A model generated the notes under the pieces. That model did no database searches, was not told the origin of the DNA, and saw only the letters and a list, made by a program, of their open reading frames with translations. A stretch of 64,000 nucleotides of DNA, taken from positions 71,099,158 through 71,163,157 of the forward strand of contig NC_080583.1 in assembly GCF_029962835.1 (NCBI RefSeq), in the 5' to 3' direction. This DNA is from Magnolia sinica (Eukaryota; Streptophyta; Magnoliopsida; Magnoliales; Magnoliaceae). Each line of letters starts with the position of its first letter. Positions within the stretch are counted from its first letter, which is position 1. The position numbers and the translations under genes are program-made. Positions 1-10,232 of this stretch are shown piece by piece.

Positions 1-283
1 TTGGAGATTTTATTATTTATGTGTTCCCTTTTAGCTTTGTACTCAAATGTTTATATTAGTGGATATGTGGTGTTGATGTTGTCGTTTGTGACTTGGTTAT
101 GCTTATGGTTAAGCTACTTTACACAAAAAAAAATCACACTGAAAATCCTCCTTGTAAGATTCCAGGATTGAAATCTGGCGTATGGGCACTAGAAACTGAG
201 AATGGGGTACTACGGAGGCTCTCAGCACTGGATTCAGCGATTGAAAATTCTGTAAGCCTGATTTTCGAGTTTGGGGCGTGACA
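1..283. mobile_element. Right end of an LTR-like insertion
   Basis: The stretch ends in TTGGGGCGTGACA, the kind of terminus seen at Ty3/gypsy LTR ends, and directly abuts the last bases of a different LTR (284-306). The next five bases, CCAAC, would be the right target-site duplication; the left end lies outside the window. No coding region is recognised. The family is unknown and the orientation unproven. Confidence 0.4.
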
Positions 284-327
284 CCAACCGGTTTATTACA
301 TCAACAGTTTGGCGTTGTTTGTGGGAA
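284..327 (+). mobile_element. 5' LTR remnant and primer-binding region of a Tat-type element
   Basis: Bases up to 306 end in TTACATCAACA, matching the end of the complete LTR at 8739-9433 (GCTACATCAACA). Immediately after comes a TTTGGCGTTGTTTGTGGGAA-like stretch, corresponding to the TGGCGCC...GTGGGA segment that follows the 5' LTR in many plant Tat-lineage Ty3/gypsy elements. The rest of the 5' LTR is displaced by the insertion ending at 283 and lies outside the window. Confidence 0.6.
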
Positions 328-1328
328 ACAACAGTAAAGCCATCAGAAATCACATCGTGTCTTCACCTACCCTGCAATGGTGAAAGGAAGAAATAGGGCT
401 TTGGTGGCCATCACTGTGCCAATCCCCGCACCAGATGAACAGCCTAAGAACCTCCAAGACCCGCCTTTAGAACATCATACTGACCATCTCCCGACGGTGA
501 CCGTGTAAAGGCCCCTCAATTAGGGGGGTCGACTCATCTCCTTGGAAAACTAGGTCGAAGCCCTGCCGGCAACATCGATTGAATAATGCAGATACTGGAG
601 AGACAACAATCACCTCCTGATCTTCGTATGAAAGCAGGTGCGTCGACTGAATTGTCCCGACCTCCCCAAGTACCCCATGACTCTTACATAATAAAGTAGA
701 GACCGGGGCAACATGGTCAAACTCCCATGCATACCGCAGGGACAACCATACTTGCAGACTCTGAACTATGCCACACCCTAGAGAAAAGGAGGCATGGGAA
801 GACCCCCGAAGTCGTCGCAAAAAGTGAGGTCTCGTGGGAAGCCAAGCTCAAAGAGATCCGAGGACAGCTCAGTGACATCCAACAGGCCTACTATCCCCAG
901 GCCCCGACCTCCATTGAAGCCATATTAGAAGAGATAGAACCTTCGTTCAATGATGACATCATGAAGTCTCAACTCCTGTCTATGTTCTGGATGCCCCATA
1001 TCACTCCTTACTCTTAATCCGGAGACCCGACCAAGCATCTCGAGTCCTTCAAAGTTCAACTCAGCAAGACCTTTATCACATAGTTTATCAGTGGGAAGGA
1101 TAGAAGGAAACCTATGACTCACCTCCTCACTATCATGCAGAGGGAAGTGTTCACACCCCAAGTATAGGGTTGTGATGTATTAATAATCTCAATAAGACCG
1201 AGGTCGAATCCACAAGGATTGAACCTTGTACGTAATTTGAAAGTAACTTGAACTAAAACTAGGCGAAGATGTAATCTAAATTAGGAAATTTTAAGGGAAT
1301 AATGGTGAAATATTAGACTAAAACTTAT

Positions 1329-2086
1329 GTCCAATGGCTGCTGGGGAGGATCTTCTATGATTCCCATGTTCCGAACCCAATCGCTCTCTGCCTTGGTCTC
1401 TACCACAGGCCCATTCTAGTCATGTAGTTAAGTGGTCCAGACCACAGGCTGGCAGGGTAAAATTTAACATTGATGGGGCTGCAGCTGATAACCCTGGCCC
1501 GTGTAGGGGTGGTGGCATTTGCAGAAATGCCAATGGTAATCTCATTTTTGCTTTTTATTCGGGCTACAGACAAGCATCAAACAATAGGGCCAAACTTCGT
1601 GCCCTTCATGATGCGATGCAGCTAAGTATAACGCGGGGATTGCAGAATGTGCTCATTGAGTCAGATTCCTCCTTTGTGGTGGATGCTTTCAAGGGGACGT
1701 CAGTCCTTCACTGGAAGTGGGATTACTTGATGTCGAGAATAAAAAAGCTGTAAAAGGAAGGTATTTTCTCCATTTCTCTTATTCCTCGGGAAATCAATGG
1801 TCCGGCGGATGGGCTCGCTCGCTTGGGAGCGGCCAAGCAGGGATCTTTTCAGGTGGATAAGTGGGTTGATCTCCCTAGGCTGATCAGGGGGCTCTGCTTC
1901 CTCAACAGAGCGGGTATAGGAGCATTAAGGGAGAGCTAACTTCTATTTTCCTTTTTCCATCATCCTTTTTGTATAGACACACGATAGGCGATACAGGGCC
2001 TCTTTTTGTCTGCCCGTGTGCGCCTGAAATCCTTCCCTATAATTTTGTTGATGTTATGAATGAATTCTCTATTTTTAAAAAAAAAG
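1329..2086 (+). mobile_element. 5'-truncated L1-type LINE with 14-bp target duplication
   Basis: The insertion sits in solo LTR S1 between two copies of AGACTAAAACTTAT (1315-1328 and 2087-2100). It ends in an oligo-A run (about 2077-2085), as expected for target-primed reverse transcription. Only the 3' end of ORF2 (RNase H domain) and the 3' UTR remain. The length of about 0.76 kb is that of a strongly 5'-truncated copy. Confidence 0.85.
1418..1939 (+). pseudogene. RNase H domain at the 3' end of a LINE ORF2
   Basis: A single reading frame from about 1418 to the TAA at 1937-1939 encodes the plant LINE-type RNase H domain. It starts with KWSRPQAGRVKFNIDGAAAD, carrying the first catalytic Asp in NIDGA. 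The second acidic residue is lost: the usual A-E-L-x-A-L reads AKLRAL, Glu to Lys. The third is kept in IESDSS. The domain closes with IPREINGPADGLARLGA. A TAA stop at 1751-1753 breaks it after SRIKKL. There are no indels across 167 codons, so the copy has decayed only by point changes. In intact elements this domain removes RNA from the RNA/DNA hybrid; here it cannot act. Confidence 0.85.
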
Positions 2087-2619
2087 AGACTAAAACTTAT
2101 AAAATTTAAAGGTGGGAAACTAGGGATTCCAAGGTTCCACTTGTAGAGATCAGGGAGATCTATACTTGATTCATAAACACAACTGGATTTAGAGTCTCAT
2201 CCTCATCTAATTGGAAGATATATCATTAAAAATCCAAATCTGTACTTCCTTTGATATAGTTTTCAAGAGATGAGAGGTATGAGAATTAGAATTGATTTCA
2301 TCATAAAATCATGCCCATGAGATAAAGCAAACAATAGAATTTAACCAATCCACAACCAATCTGAGGGATGTATGAATGTTAGGAAGGATTTCATCATCCA
2401 ACCATGCCCAGGAGACGATGGTGAACAACATGTACTCCTAAATTCACAATTCTTATAATGCTAAGAACATGCTCAAAGCTATCACAGATCTATTGTAATT
2501 TAAGTCACAACAAACCATTAAAAACTGAAAGCATTCCTTAATATCAAACTATAATCAAAGAGAATCCATAAAACATGAATTAAAACCGTAGAAATCTACC
2601 CATCACGCTACAAGCTTCA

Positions 2620-2641
2620 CCTCTTAGCCCTAGCTAAGAGG
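2620..2641 (+). other. Conserved hairpin in solo LTR S1
   Basis: The arms CCTCTTAGC and GCTAAGAGG flank a four-base loop. The same hairpin stands at the same place in the two sister solo LTRs (18385-18406 and 21302-21323), upstream of a pyrimidine-rich tract. Its role is unknown; a transcript-level signal in the R/U5 part of the LTR is one possibility. Confidence 0.55.
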
Positions 2642-2745
2642 TTTAGCTTATCATAGACATGATCAAACTAAGACCTCAACAAGCATTAAAGGAAAGGAAA
2701 AACCCAGGAAGGAAGAAGAAGAAGTTGATGCTGCAAGCCGTCTCC

Positions 2746-2752
<7 letters not shown>

Positions 2753-2788
<36 letters not shown>
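2753..2788. repeat. (TC)n microsatellite
   Basis: A pure CT-dinucleotide run of about 36 bases inside solo LTR S1. The sister LTRs have only imperfect pyrimidine tracts here, so the pure run probably expanded after insertion. Confidence 0.9.
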
Positions 2789-2791
<3 letters not shown>

Positions 2792-5700
2792 TTCTTCTTC
2801 ACATTCAAGCTTGATCTCTCCCTCTCATGTTCTTCTCCTTTTATAGAGCCTGGGAGTCGGTGTTGGACAGTGGAAAAGAGGCGGTGGAGAGCTTTCTTTC
2901 GCAGGTGCGTGCGCAGCCGCGAAACACAAGCCTACTTGTGTTTGAACGAATTTTTCAGCTAATAGACGTCTAAGAAACTGATTTTGGCTCCATGGTTGGG
3001 GTAAAGACCCCCTGCCAGAGCTTTTGGATAGTTCAAATCAGAGATCTGACCATCACATAGGCCATAGAACGCCCCGCAACGTCCGAAAAAATGGACATGC
3101 ATAAGGTGCGAATCTGTCTGCACTGTGATGCCTGGTGGGCCCTACAGTGATGTTTCAGAGAAATCCACCCCGTTCATTGGATTCCTGACAAAATTTCAGT
3201 TGGAAAGGAGTGGTTTTGGTTGACTCTTGGTGCGGTCCACTATATCAAATCAACTCGTCATCCATTTGCATTTTCTGGCGATCCACGTGTGTACATGCAC
3301 AAGGGACCAAAAGGAAAGCATGGCCGGGGTCTTGGCCACCCTCCGGAGTAGATGGACAGTCTAGATCAGCGATCCGGTTGATGGGTGGGTCCCACTAAGC
3401 AAACCCGGCCGGACAGCGTCTGGCCACTGGGATTCCTACACGAGATGGGTCGGGTCAGCTCAACTTTGACCGGTGCACATCCAATGCACATGTATTATGT
3501 GCACGTGGGTCCCCACGTGGGGCCCATCATGATGTAGATGAGAGATCTGCTCCATCCATGCATTTTATCACCCCGTTTAAGGGTTGAGACCAAAATTGAA
3601 GCATATCCAGATATCAGGTGGGCTCCAGATCAGAGTTTAATGGGCTGATCTATCCATTGGGCCACTTCCACATGGATCCAATGGCTGAAATTCGATGTGT
3701 ACAGTTAATTTGGGGTTCTTAGGCCAGATATAAAGTTTCGAGCCGAACAGATGGTGGGAACCCTATGTTTTTGCATTCTGGACAATTTTCAAGCCTCTTT
3801 GGCGTGAATGGCTTGATTTTCTCAAAACTCTGGCATGTAAATTCTTTGATCACAGTCCCCTGGGGTCCGTCCATTGCCTTGGTGATTTATAAGTATTAAA
3901 TCCATGCTTTTAGTATCCTTTTTCAGTCTGGGCTCTTAAATTCACCTTACAACACAAACACAATTAAAATAAGCTATTAAATAGTATCATGTTCATAAAA
4001 TTAGGTAATAACTGGGGCCTAATATACAATATTTGACCCTCAACAGGAAGACGAGCTATTAAAAGACTATATTATCCACTTTAACAAGGAAGCGGTGCAG
4101 GTGGACGACCATTCAACCAGATAGCTCTAGCCGCCATGATATTTGGTTTAAGGGCATGAAAGTTCCTCTTCTCGATTGGTTAGAACCCCTTGACTACCCT
4201 AGCTGACCTCCTTAACCAAGCCCGGAAGTACTTAAACACGAAGGACTTTTCAGCTCACGAAAAGCTACTCGGAACGCAGGTAGCTCAACTAAAGAGAGGA
4301 AGCAAAATGAGGAAAGGGATCCGCCCACCATCAACAAAAAAAGAGAGAAAGGAGGACGATCTGAATAGAGGTCAGCGCCCAAATTGATGACCGAAAAGCC
4401 GATTCCGCTCATACACACCACTGAATGCAACTCCCAGGCAAGTACTCATGGAGATATATGACAAAAGGATCCTGAAATGGCCTAGCAGAATGAAGGCCAA
4501 CACTGATAAGAGGGACAAGTGGAAGTGTTGCTACTTCCACCACGACCATGGCCACACCACCGCAGAATATTTAGATCTCAAGGAGGAGATTGAGTCCCTC
4601 ATCCGGGGCAGGCACTTGTGGGAATATGTCAATAAAAGGAGGGATGACTGACCAGATAAGCAGGCAGAGCAGCAAGATGATAGAAACAACAATGAAGCGA
4701 CATGTGAGATATGTACGATATTCGGGAGAGTGGATGAGGTGGAGATTCGAACAAAGATCGTAGGGTTCATGCTCGAAACATCAATAGTAGCAGCATGGAG
4801 CACAAAGTATAGGTGAGGAGCAGGTGTTGGTCTATTCCCACGGAGGCTGGCCGACTTCGGCTTCAGCGATAGCGAGGCCTTCGGGAGCTTCATTGGCTAA
4901 ATGGTGAAGAATGAGGTCTGGGTAACTCTCCCGGACATCCTCTTGGCATTGTTGGTAACCAAGGTTGAAGTAATCCTCCAATTCATTAGTTCGATCTTGG
5001 GAAGCCTTGTATGCTTCCACAGCTGATGCCTGCACTGCACGGATAGAGGCCTCAGCCTCTGCCAGCTTGGTCTCAACCTAAGCTAAGCAAGACCTCACCT
5101 CCTCTCTTTCGTCCATCATTTCAGCCTTCTTCCACCGCTCCTCGGCCAGTACCAAGGGTCACTCTTTCCTCCCTGGAAACCCTCAGGGCTTCTCAAAGGG
5201 ACTCGACCTATGTAATGGCCGCATCCCTAGATACTACAACGGCCTCTAGATCCGCGTCCTTAGCTTGAAGATTAACCCTTGTGACCTCGAGCCTCTGACC
5301 CACCTCCTCGAGGCGCCCCTCATCTCATGGAATGCTCAACGGGAGAACTTCTACCTTAAGGAACGAGGTCTCTAACCCTCCTAAGAGGGGCTCGGGCTGC
5401 AAAGATAACATCGTCGTGACCTCATCCTCGGTCACATTGCAGTTGCTTCAATGAGTTAGAACCGTCATATGTCTAGTAAGGGGTATGGGGGACCCTGACC
5501 TAGTCGTTGCCACCTCTGGAGCCTGGCGTTTCGAGGTATCTCAAATCTCTACCTCCTAGTGGCCGATGACTACAGCACCCTTGGCCAAACAATCATCGTT
5601 CTGAACCAAGGACAACTCCAAATCTACGACCTCCATTGTAGCCAGTTCCAAGGGAGGGATCTCCCTTGTTGGTCACTTGGATGAACCCCTTGAGCCGCCT

Positions 5701-6510
5701 CAGCTCCCTTGACCACGGTTGCCTCATCCAACCTTGGCCGCTTAGCGACAGGCCCCTCAGGGGCAAGCTCGGATCCGCCCTTAGCAGCCCTAGAAAATTC
5801 CCCCTGGTGGGCTAAAGGAGGGTCATCCTTCCTAACAATCCTCCTCAACCTCTCCATCTCAGTCGTGGAGGGAAGCCCCATTCTCTGCGGCAGACAAGGA
5901 TGGTCTGTCATTCCTGAAAAAGATAATAACACTAAGTCAGCAAGGATCATCAATCAACAAGCAAGTATGAAACTAGGAGCTGAGCAACTGCGACATACAT
6001 GTTGGTTCGCCTATCGATAAGCCGACCTAGTGCATGAGAGTAGGAGTGATCAGCCTCCTCCAATTTTTTTCAGCCAATTTTCGCTCCTTCGTAAGTCTAA
6101 TCTGGCAAAGCTACAGCTCAAAGAGCTCTGTTTGCCTCTGGGGAAGAGCTGCAAGAAAGCACGACTAAAGTCAGCAAACAAGAAACCGACATCCGATCAA
6201 AGTAATATATATATATATATAAAGGCTACAGCTCAGCAATTCTGACCTGGGAAAGTGAACGCAAGGGGAACCCGAGAACGTAGTCTACCCACCTCCATCA
6301 TTGGGGCCTCCCACTCGCCTGACTCGAAGAACCACTTATACTTTCACCCCTTGTTAGAGAAAGGATTGTCGGTGATAAGAGCCTGACCTTAACTTGGCCA
6401 GGAAGAAAAGTAGCCCCGATTACTGGGGCTACCCATATCTCTACACAATTAGAAGAGCTCATTGGTGGTTAGCTCGTCATGTCCGAGCTGATGCCACAGG
6501 ACATAGCTAC

Positions 6511-7884
6511 AAGAGCTAGGCATCGGACCGAGTCGAATCGGATTGGGTCCAACTCGACCCTGTTCGAGTTCTACATGGCCTGACCCGAACTCGGACCGAT
6601 CTTGGACCGAGTCCAGGTCATATGACTCGATCCGATCCTAACACATGCTGCCCTGGACCGATCCGAGTCCGACTCGGTCAGGAAAACTGAGTCAGATCAG
6701 ATTGGGCCAGGTTCAGATAGGTTGTTTTCCTGTGGCCTACAAATAGTTTTTAATGGTCATTCATCACTGTTTTTAGTGGAATAGTCTTCCTGGTATTTGA
6801 ATTTTGTTTCAATTTGGAGCCAGAACAGCTGTCATCATTTGAAAAAAAAAAAGAAGAAGAAGAAGAAAGAAAGAAAGAAAAAGAAAAGAGTACCTGTCAT
6901 CATCCATATCAGAGCGAAGAATGCCATCTCTGTCATTTAGAGAAGAAAGAGATAATGACGCATTGTGGCGCTGCTACAACAGCTTCTCTGTTAAATACAT
7001 CTTAGCCATATCATCATCATCATCTAGAAGGTGCTCAAGCTCATCCCGGACCTGCAAATTCTAGTTGTCAATCATTTATGACAGACAACCTGAAAGCATG
7101 AAAAGGAAATAAAAAGATGGTAAATCCTTTATTGGAAGGAAACAGGAAATATCCACCCATCCATTCCCAAGTTCTTTTCAACTCACTAAAAATTTCTCAA
7201 GTCAAAACCACATGCCCAAACCAATTTTCTGCATTTTCCAACAAGCTTGTCGAAAGACTATATCCAACATTTACAAATCTATCATTTCAGTACGCAACTC
7301 ATGTTTCAAAACCCATCCACACACCATGAAAGCAGTCTGCGCCATTTAAATTAGAAAAACTCAATTTGGAGTAAGAACAGCTGCTTCGAGACTTCTACTC
7401 ACCTTTAGTAGAAGAAATGACAATCAGATTCACAAATTTACATGATAAATGCTAGAGTGGTGGCTTGGAGTGGTTCCGATCGAGCGACGAGAGGAGAGGA
7501 AGAAGAAGAGGAGAGGAAGCTCGCATGTTCTCGTTCGGGTGGGAGAGTTTTGGGGAAAAAATTGAGCTAGGGTAAAAAGAGGGAGAGGTTTGGGGGAAAA
7601 AACTAGTTAGGGTAAAATGTTTGGGTGGAAAAAAGGGTATTTATAGTATAGCCGACGTCTTTCCACGTCGGGCCTGTTCGAGTTGGTTCAGACCCATTCG
7701 GTCTGGGTATTTGGACCGAATCTGTCCAGATTCAGTGCTATCCGAACCCGACTCCAAATACCATCGAATCTGGACAATCAGAACCAATCAGGCCCAATCA
7801 GACCGTCGGTTCTATTCAGAACGGTACCGAGTCGAGTCTAGTCGGGTCGGATCCACCGGATCGAGCCCAAGTTGCCCACCTCTA
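6511..7884. mobile_element. Non-autonomous hAT-like transposon H1 carrying a host gene fragment
   Basis: A perfect 8-bp target duplication, ATAGCTAC, flanks the element (6503-6510 and 7885-7892). The ends are imperfect inverted repeats, AAGAGCTAGGCATCGG on the left and TAGAGGTGGGCAA on the right strand. Both are followed by subterminal 'gaccgagtc/gactcggt' motifs repeated many times within about 200 bp of each end. Those traits fit the hAT superfamily. No transposase is encoded. The middle (6894-7051 and flanks) is a captured gene fragment. The insertion splits the antisense ORF of the host Tat element. Confidence 0.8.
6894..7051 (-). pseudogene. Captured exon of an MRS2/CorA-type Mg2+ transporter gene
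   Basis: Read on the minus strand this 158-nt block is bounded by an acceptor (TTTGCAG before 7051) and a donor (GTACTC after 6894). It starts VRDELEHLLDDDDDMAKMYL and continues TEKLL, stop, QRHNASLSLSSLNDRDG and DMDDD. The Val-Arg-Asp-Glu-Leu-Glu, poly-Asp, Asp-Met-Ala-x-Met-Tyr-Leu-Thr pattern is the cytosolic helical region of plant MRS2/MGT magnesium transporters. A TAG after EKLL (Gln CAG to TAG is the simplest explanation) disrupts the frame. Retained splice signals and flanking intron-like sequence (7052-about 7440) show capture from genomic DNA rather than mRNA. The membrane segments and GMN motif are absent. The family call rests on this motif run alone. Confidence 0.7.
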
Positions 7885-8725
7885 ATAGCTACCGAAGATA
7901 GCTCGCCACACATTAAGAATTAACTGGCCAGGGGCAACCCTCAGGCGGTAAGTGATCTCCCGCATGATGGGGTGAAGAGGAAGCCGCAGACCGCATTGGA
8001 GGGCTACGACATAGATGGCCACCTCCCCCACGCGAGGATGGCCTGGATCTTCCCCGACCTTAGGAGCTTGTAGAGCCACGAAGTTGGGGATATGGAATTC
8101 TGACCTGATCGAAGCCAAGTCTGCTTCATACAGCCTCGATCCAAAGGGGCTGACATCCTATGACGGCCCCCCAGCAGGCGTAGCAATCGACCTCACTAAG
8201 CAAATGCCACTTTTGCCTCCCGAGCTGCCATTGCCGAAGATGGTTCGCTCGAAAAGGCACCTTGGTGAGAATCTACACTTTCCGAGATTGATTCTCCCCA
8301 AAAAGCCCCTGACACAGAAGCAACGTCAAAACCCCATTTATATAAGCTTCAGAGCGGGACACATTGAATGCGTGCATTCAATGCCGAGACCTGAAAGGGT
8401 GCCTCGACACACCTCTGTCCACGTGGCAGCCCAAGGTTCATGAATAGGCCCCACTACTGAGGCAGGGACAAGTTTACTGTTCATCTGGAGACGGAGTGGC
8501 ACCATTCTACACACGTCTCCTCGTACGAACCATTGCTGCTATCATGATATTCGCCTCGATCCCAGTGTGCACAGTCTTTCCTCTCCCACATTAATGACAG
8601 GCGGCAATGCAGTATAAGGAGATGTGTACTAATTGAGCCAACCTATCGACCTCCCACACATGAGATCTCATGCTCGAACGTCAGTCCAAGTCCACTTACT
8701 TCCCGAGCTCTTGGAGATAACGTTC

Positions 8726-8738
8726 GGAAGTAGGGGGC
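8726..8738 (+). other. Polypurine tract of the Tat-type element
   Basis: GGAAGTAGGGGG lies immediately upstream of the TGTTG start of the 3' LTR at 8739. This is the position and composition of a plus-strand DNA primer. Confidence 0.65.
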
Positions 8739-9433
8739 TGTTGTTATAGGTAAAATCGGACTAACCAAACCCCTAGAATAAAATGGGAAGATCAAGGGAA
8801 ACTCCCCAATGTGAAGGATCGGGATATCAGTTCCGCCTCAAGTGCTGGGCACGACTTCCGCGACCAGCCCAAGTAGCGACCATGAATACTGACCTTATCC
8901 GCCGAGCTAAGACTTCACAGTCTCGACCAACAACCTTGGAGGTCGGCTTCGTATGCCGACCCCAAGGGACGACCTCGACTGTCAACCTCGAGGACCAGTT
9001 TCGACCGAGGACCCCGACATCATAAGTCGGCCTCGACCATCAACCTCGGCCTCGGGTGCCAACCACTACCTGGATAAAAGGTACTCAAGAAAGATCACCG
9101 CCATATGCAAGTGAGATTACCTTATAAGATCTCAACTGAAGATCACGTTGAGAAAGGCGTGATACATTGAGGGACAAATTCATTCTATAATAAGCATTTA
9201 TCTAACAAATTTAGTGCCACATAAGTGATCTCAAGGGGTTATAAATAGAGACAATTGTTAAAGAGAAAGGTATGCACAACTACCATAACTCATATACGCC
9301 CATTGTGTGTGATCATAACTTAGGCATAGCAGGTCTCTGGCTACGACTGGCACCCCCAGTGTTTCCTTATTTTGCAAGTAAGAAAAGGGCTATCACGAGG
9401 TAGAGTAGGATCAACCAGATTGCTACATCAACA
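8739..9433 (+). mobile_element. 3' LTR of the Tat-type element
   Basis: This 695-bp segment begins TGTTGTTATAGG after a polypurine tract and ends ACATCAACA, the same tail as the 5' LTR remnant at 306. AGTGT follows (9434-9438), the expected place for a target duplication, but its partner is outside the window. It contains repeated 'cctcgacc/ggtcgaggt' motifs. A possible promoter TATA motif, ATAAATAG, lies near 9241. Confidence 0.75.
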
Positions 9434-9932
9434 AGTGTTAGTAGCAACACTGCTTACTGTGGTGTGGCCCACTTAAATCTTCAGTGGACCTCATTTTTGG
9501 GCCAAATCTTAAATTGACATAGAAAAAAAAAAAAAAAAATCATGGACTGTGTGGATAAAATCCATACATCACAGTGGCCCTCAAAACCGTACCATGTCCC
9601 GCAGCTTTGACAAAAGCCAATGGCTGGTATCCAAAGATGAATTAAGTGCATTGACCAGGGATCCGTTGCGTAGGACTTCTAGAGCATTCACCAGGCAGGT
9701 CCCAAAGATGGACGCTTCTGATGGCTAAGATGACATCGTAGGCCATCTTGGCCGTCCATAAACGGGGCCATTTTACATACAAGCCTAAATGGCCAATACT
9801 CAACAACTAGTGGCTAAGATTATAACATAGACCATTCAACAGGAGTGGCTAAGATTATAACATAGACCATTCAACAGGAATAAGAAAAATAAAAGATTAT
9901 ATAACATAGACCATTCAATAGATGAAAAAAAG
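9434..9932. other. Non-coding stretch with MITE remnant and 35-bp tandem repeats
   Basis: No gene is visible. Bases 9455-9590 resemble the right half of the Mutator-like MITE at 12681-13210 ('ggtgtggcccactt', 'ggataaaatccatacatcacagtgg'). A 35-bp unit starting GTGGCTAAGATTATAACATA occurs at 9810-9844 and 9845-9879, with a partial third copy near 9893-9920. Confidence 0.6.
9924..9930 (-). terminator. Pol III T-run terminator of tRNA-Ala
   Basis: Seven consecutive T on the transcribed sense strand, a few bases beyond the tRNA 3' end, is the standard Pol III stop. Confidence 0.8.
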
Positions 9933-10005
9933 TGGAGATGCAGGGGATCGAACCCTGTACCTCCCGCATGCAAAGCGGGCGCTCTACCATTTGAGCTACA
10001 TCCCC
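9933..10005 (-). tRNA. trnA-UGC: tRNA-Ala (anticodon UGC)
   Basis: The minus strand reads a complete 73-nt cloverleaf with no intron. It has a 7-bp acceptor stem (GGGGATG with CATCTCC), D-arm GCTC/GAGC and a five-pair anticodon stem CCCGC/GCGGG around the loop TTTGCAT. The anticodon is TGC. The T-arm is CAGGG/CCCTG with TTCGATC, and the discriminator base is A. The internal Pol III promoter boxes are intact. A run of seven T on the minus strand (9924-9930) lies three bases downstream and would serve as terminator. It decodes Ala GCN codons in cytosolic translation. It stands alone among repeats. Confidence 0.95.
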
Positions 10006-10080
10006 AGCTGATGACCTTACTTAAATAAATTATTTATAAAATATAGTAATTTTCGTTTATCCACCTTCTAACGTCCTAAT

Positions 10081-10232
10081 CCTAATTGATCTTTGAACCA
10101 TCTTCTTTAAATATCGACCATTGTTTTGCAGTCCATTTAGGCAATGCTCAGGATCTCCTAATTGATCTTTGAACCATCTTCTTTAAATATCGACCATTGT
10201 TTTGCAGTCCATTTAGGCAATGCTCAGGATCT
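10081..10232. repeat. Perfect 76-bp tandem duplication
   Basis: The unit beginning CCTAATTGATCTTTGAACCA is present at 10081-10156 and 10157-10232 with no difference seen. This points to a recent local duplication or an assembly artefact. Confidence 0.9.

Larger units (their letters stand above)
1148..4045 (+). mobile_element. Solo LTR S1 (TGTT...AACA) with nested LINE
   Basis: This begins TGTTCACACCCCAAGTATAGG and ends TATTTGACCCTCAACA. It is flanked by a perfect 5-bp target duplication, GGAAG (1143-1147 and 4046-4050), and interrupts the Tat gag reading frame. Without the nested LINE it is about 2.1 kb. It shares its full layout with 17726-19993 and 20648-22840: the same first 90 bases, two 'catgcccaggagac' blocks, a short hairpin (2620-2641), a pyrimidine tract and the same tail. 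No internal region, primer site or coding sequence is present, so it is read as the product of LTR-LTR recombination. The parent family is not identified. Confidence 0.85.
377..4800 (+). pseudogene. gag: Decayed gag of a Tat-type Ty3/gypsy retrotransposon, split by a solo LTR
   Basis: The ATG at 377 opens a basic N-terminus (MVKGRNRALVAITVP). After several stops and a frame change, 727-1147 encodes the retrotransposon Gag capsid region (YPQAP, MPHITPYS, DPTKHLESF, ISGKDRRKPMTHLLTI). The reading is interrupted at 1147 by the insertion 1148-4045 and resumes at 4046 with EDELLKDYIIHFNKEAVQVDD. It runs through TLADLLNQARKYLN to a C-terminal zinc-knuckle-like segment (4448-4651) with CCYFHHDHGHTTAEY. 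The last expected Cys of that motif is replaced by Tyr. A block of the capsid domain between ESFKVQ and LSKTFIT also appears deleted. In-frame stops and at least three frame changes make it non-functional. Protease and reverse transcriptase do not follow; an antisense ORF begins within about 30 bases of the gag tail. Confidence 0.75.
4832..8260 (-). pseudogene. Antisense ORF of a Tat element with gypsy-type 'putative transposase' domain, split by a hAT
   Basis: Minus-strand coding remnants occupy about 8260-7893 and 6502-4832. The first part contains IPNFVALQAPKVGEDP, GEVAIYVVALQCGLRLPLHP and LRVAPGQLILNVWR. These are hallmarks of the plant Transposase_28 ('putative gypsy type transposon') domain. 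It continues across the insertion at 6511-7884 with WHQLGHDELTTNELF, KYKWFFESGEWEAP, a basic/acidic linker (AKRPRLDE) and a coiled-coil segment. The end is YPDLILHHLANEAPEG near 4840. Grande- and RIRE2-like Tat elements carry an antisense extra ORF between pol and the 3' LTR, matching this position and strand. Several stops and frame changes break it. Its normal function is unknown. Confidence 0.65.

Noticed and set aside
8015-8443. 142-codon plus-strand ORF
   Set aside because: Opposite strand of the Transposase_28-type antisense ORF, which has the recognisable motifs.
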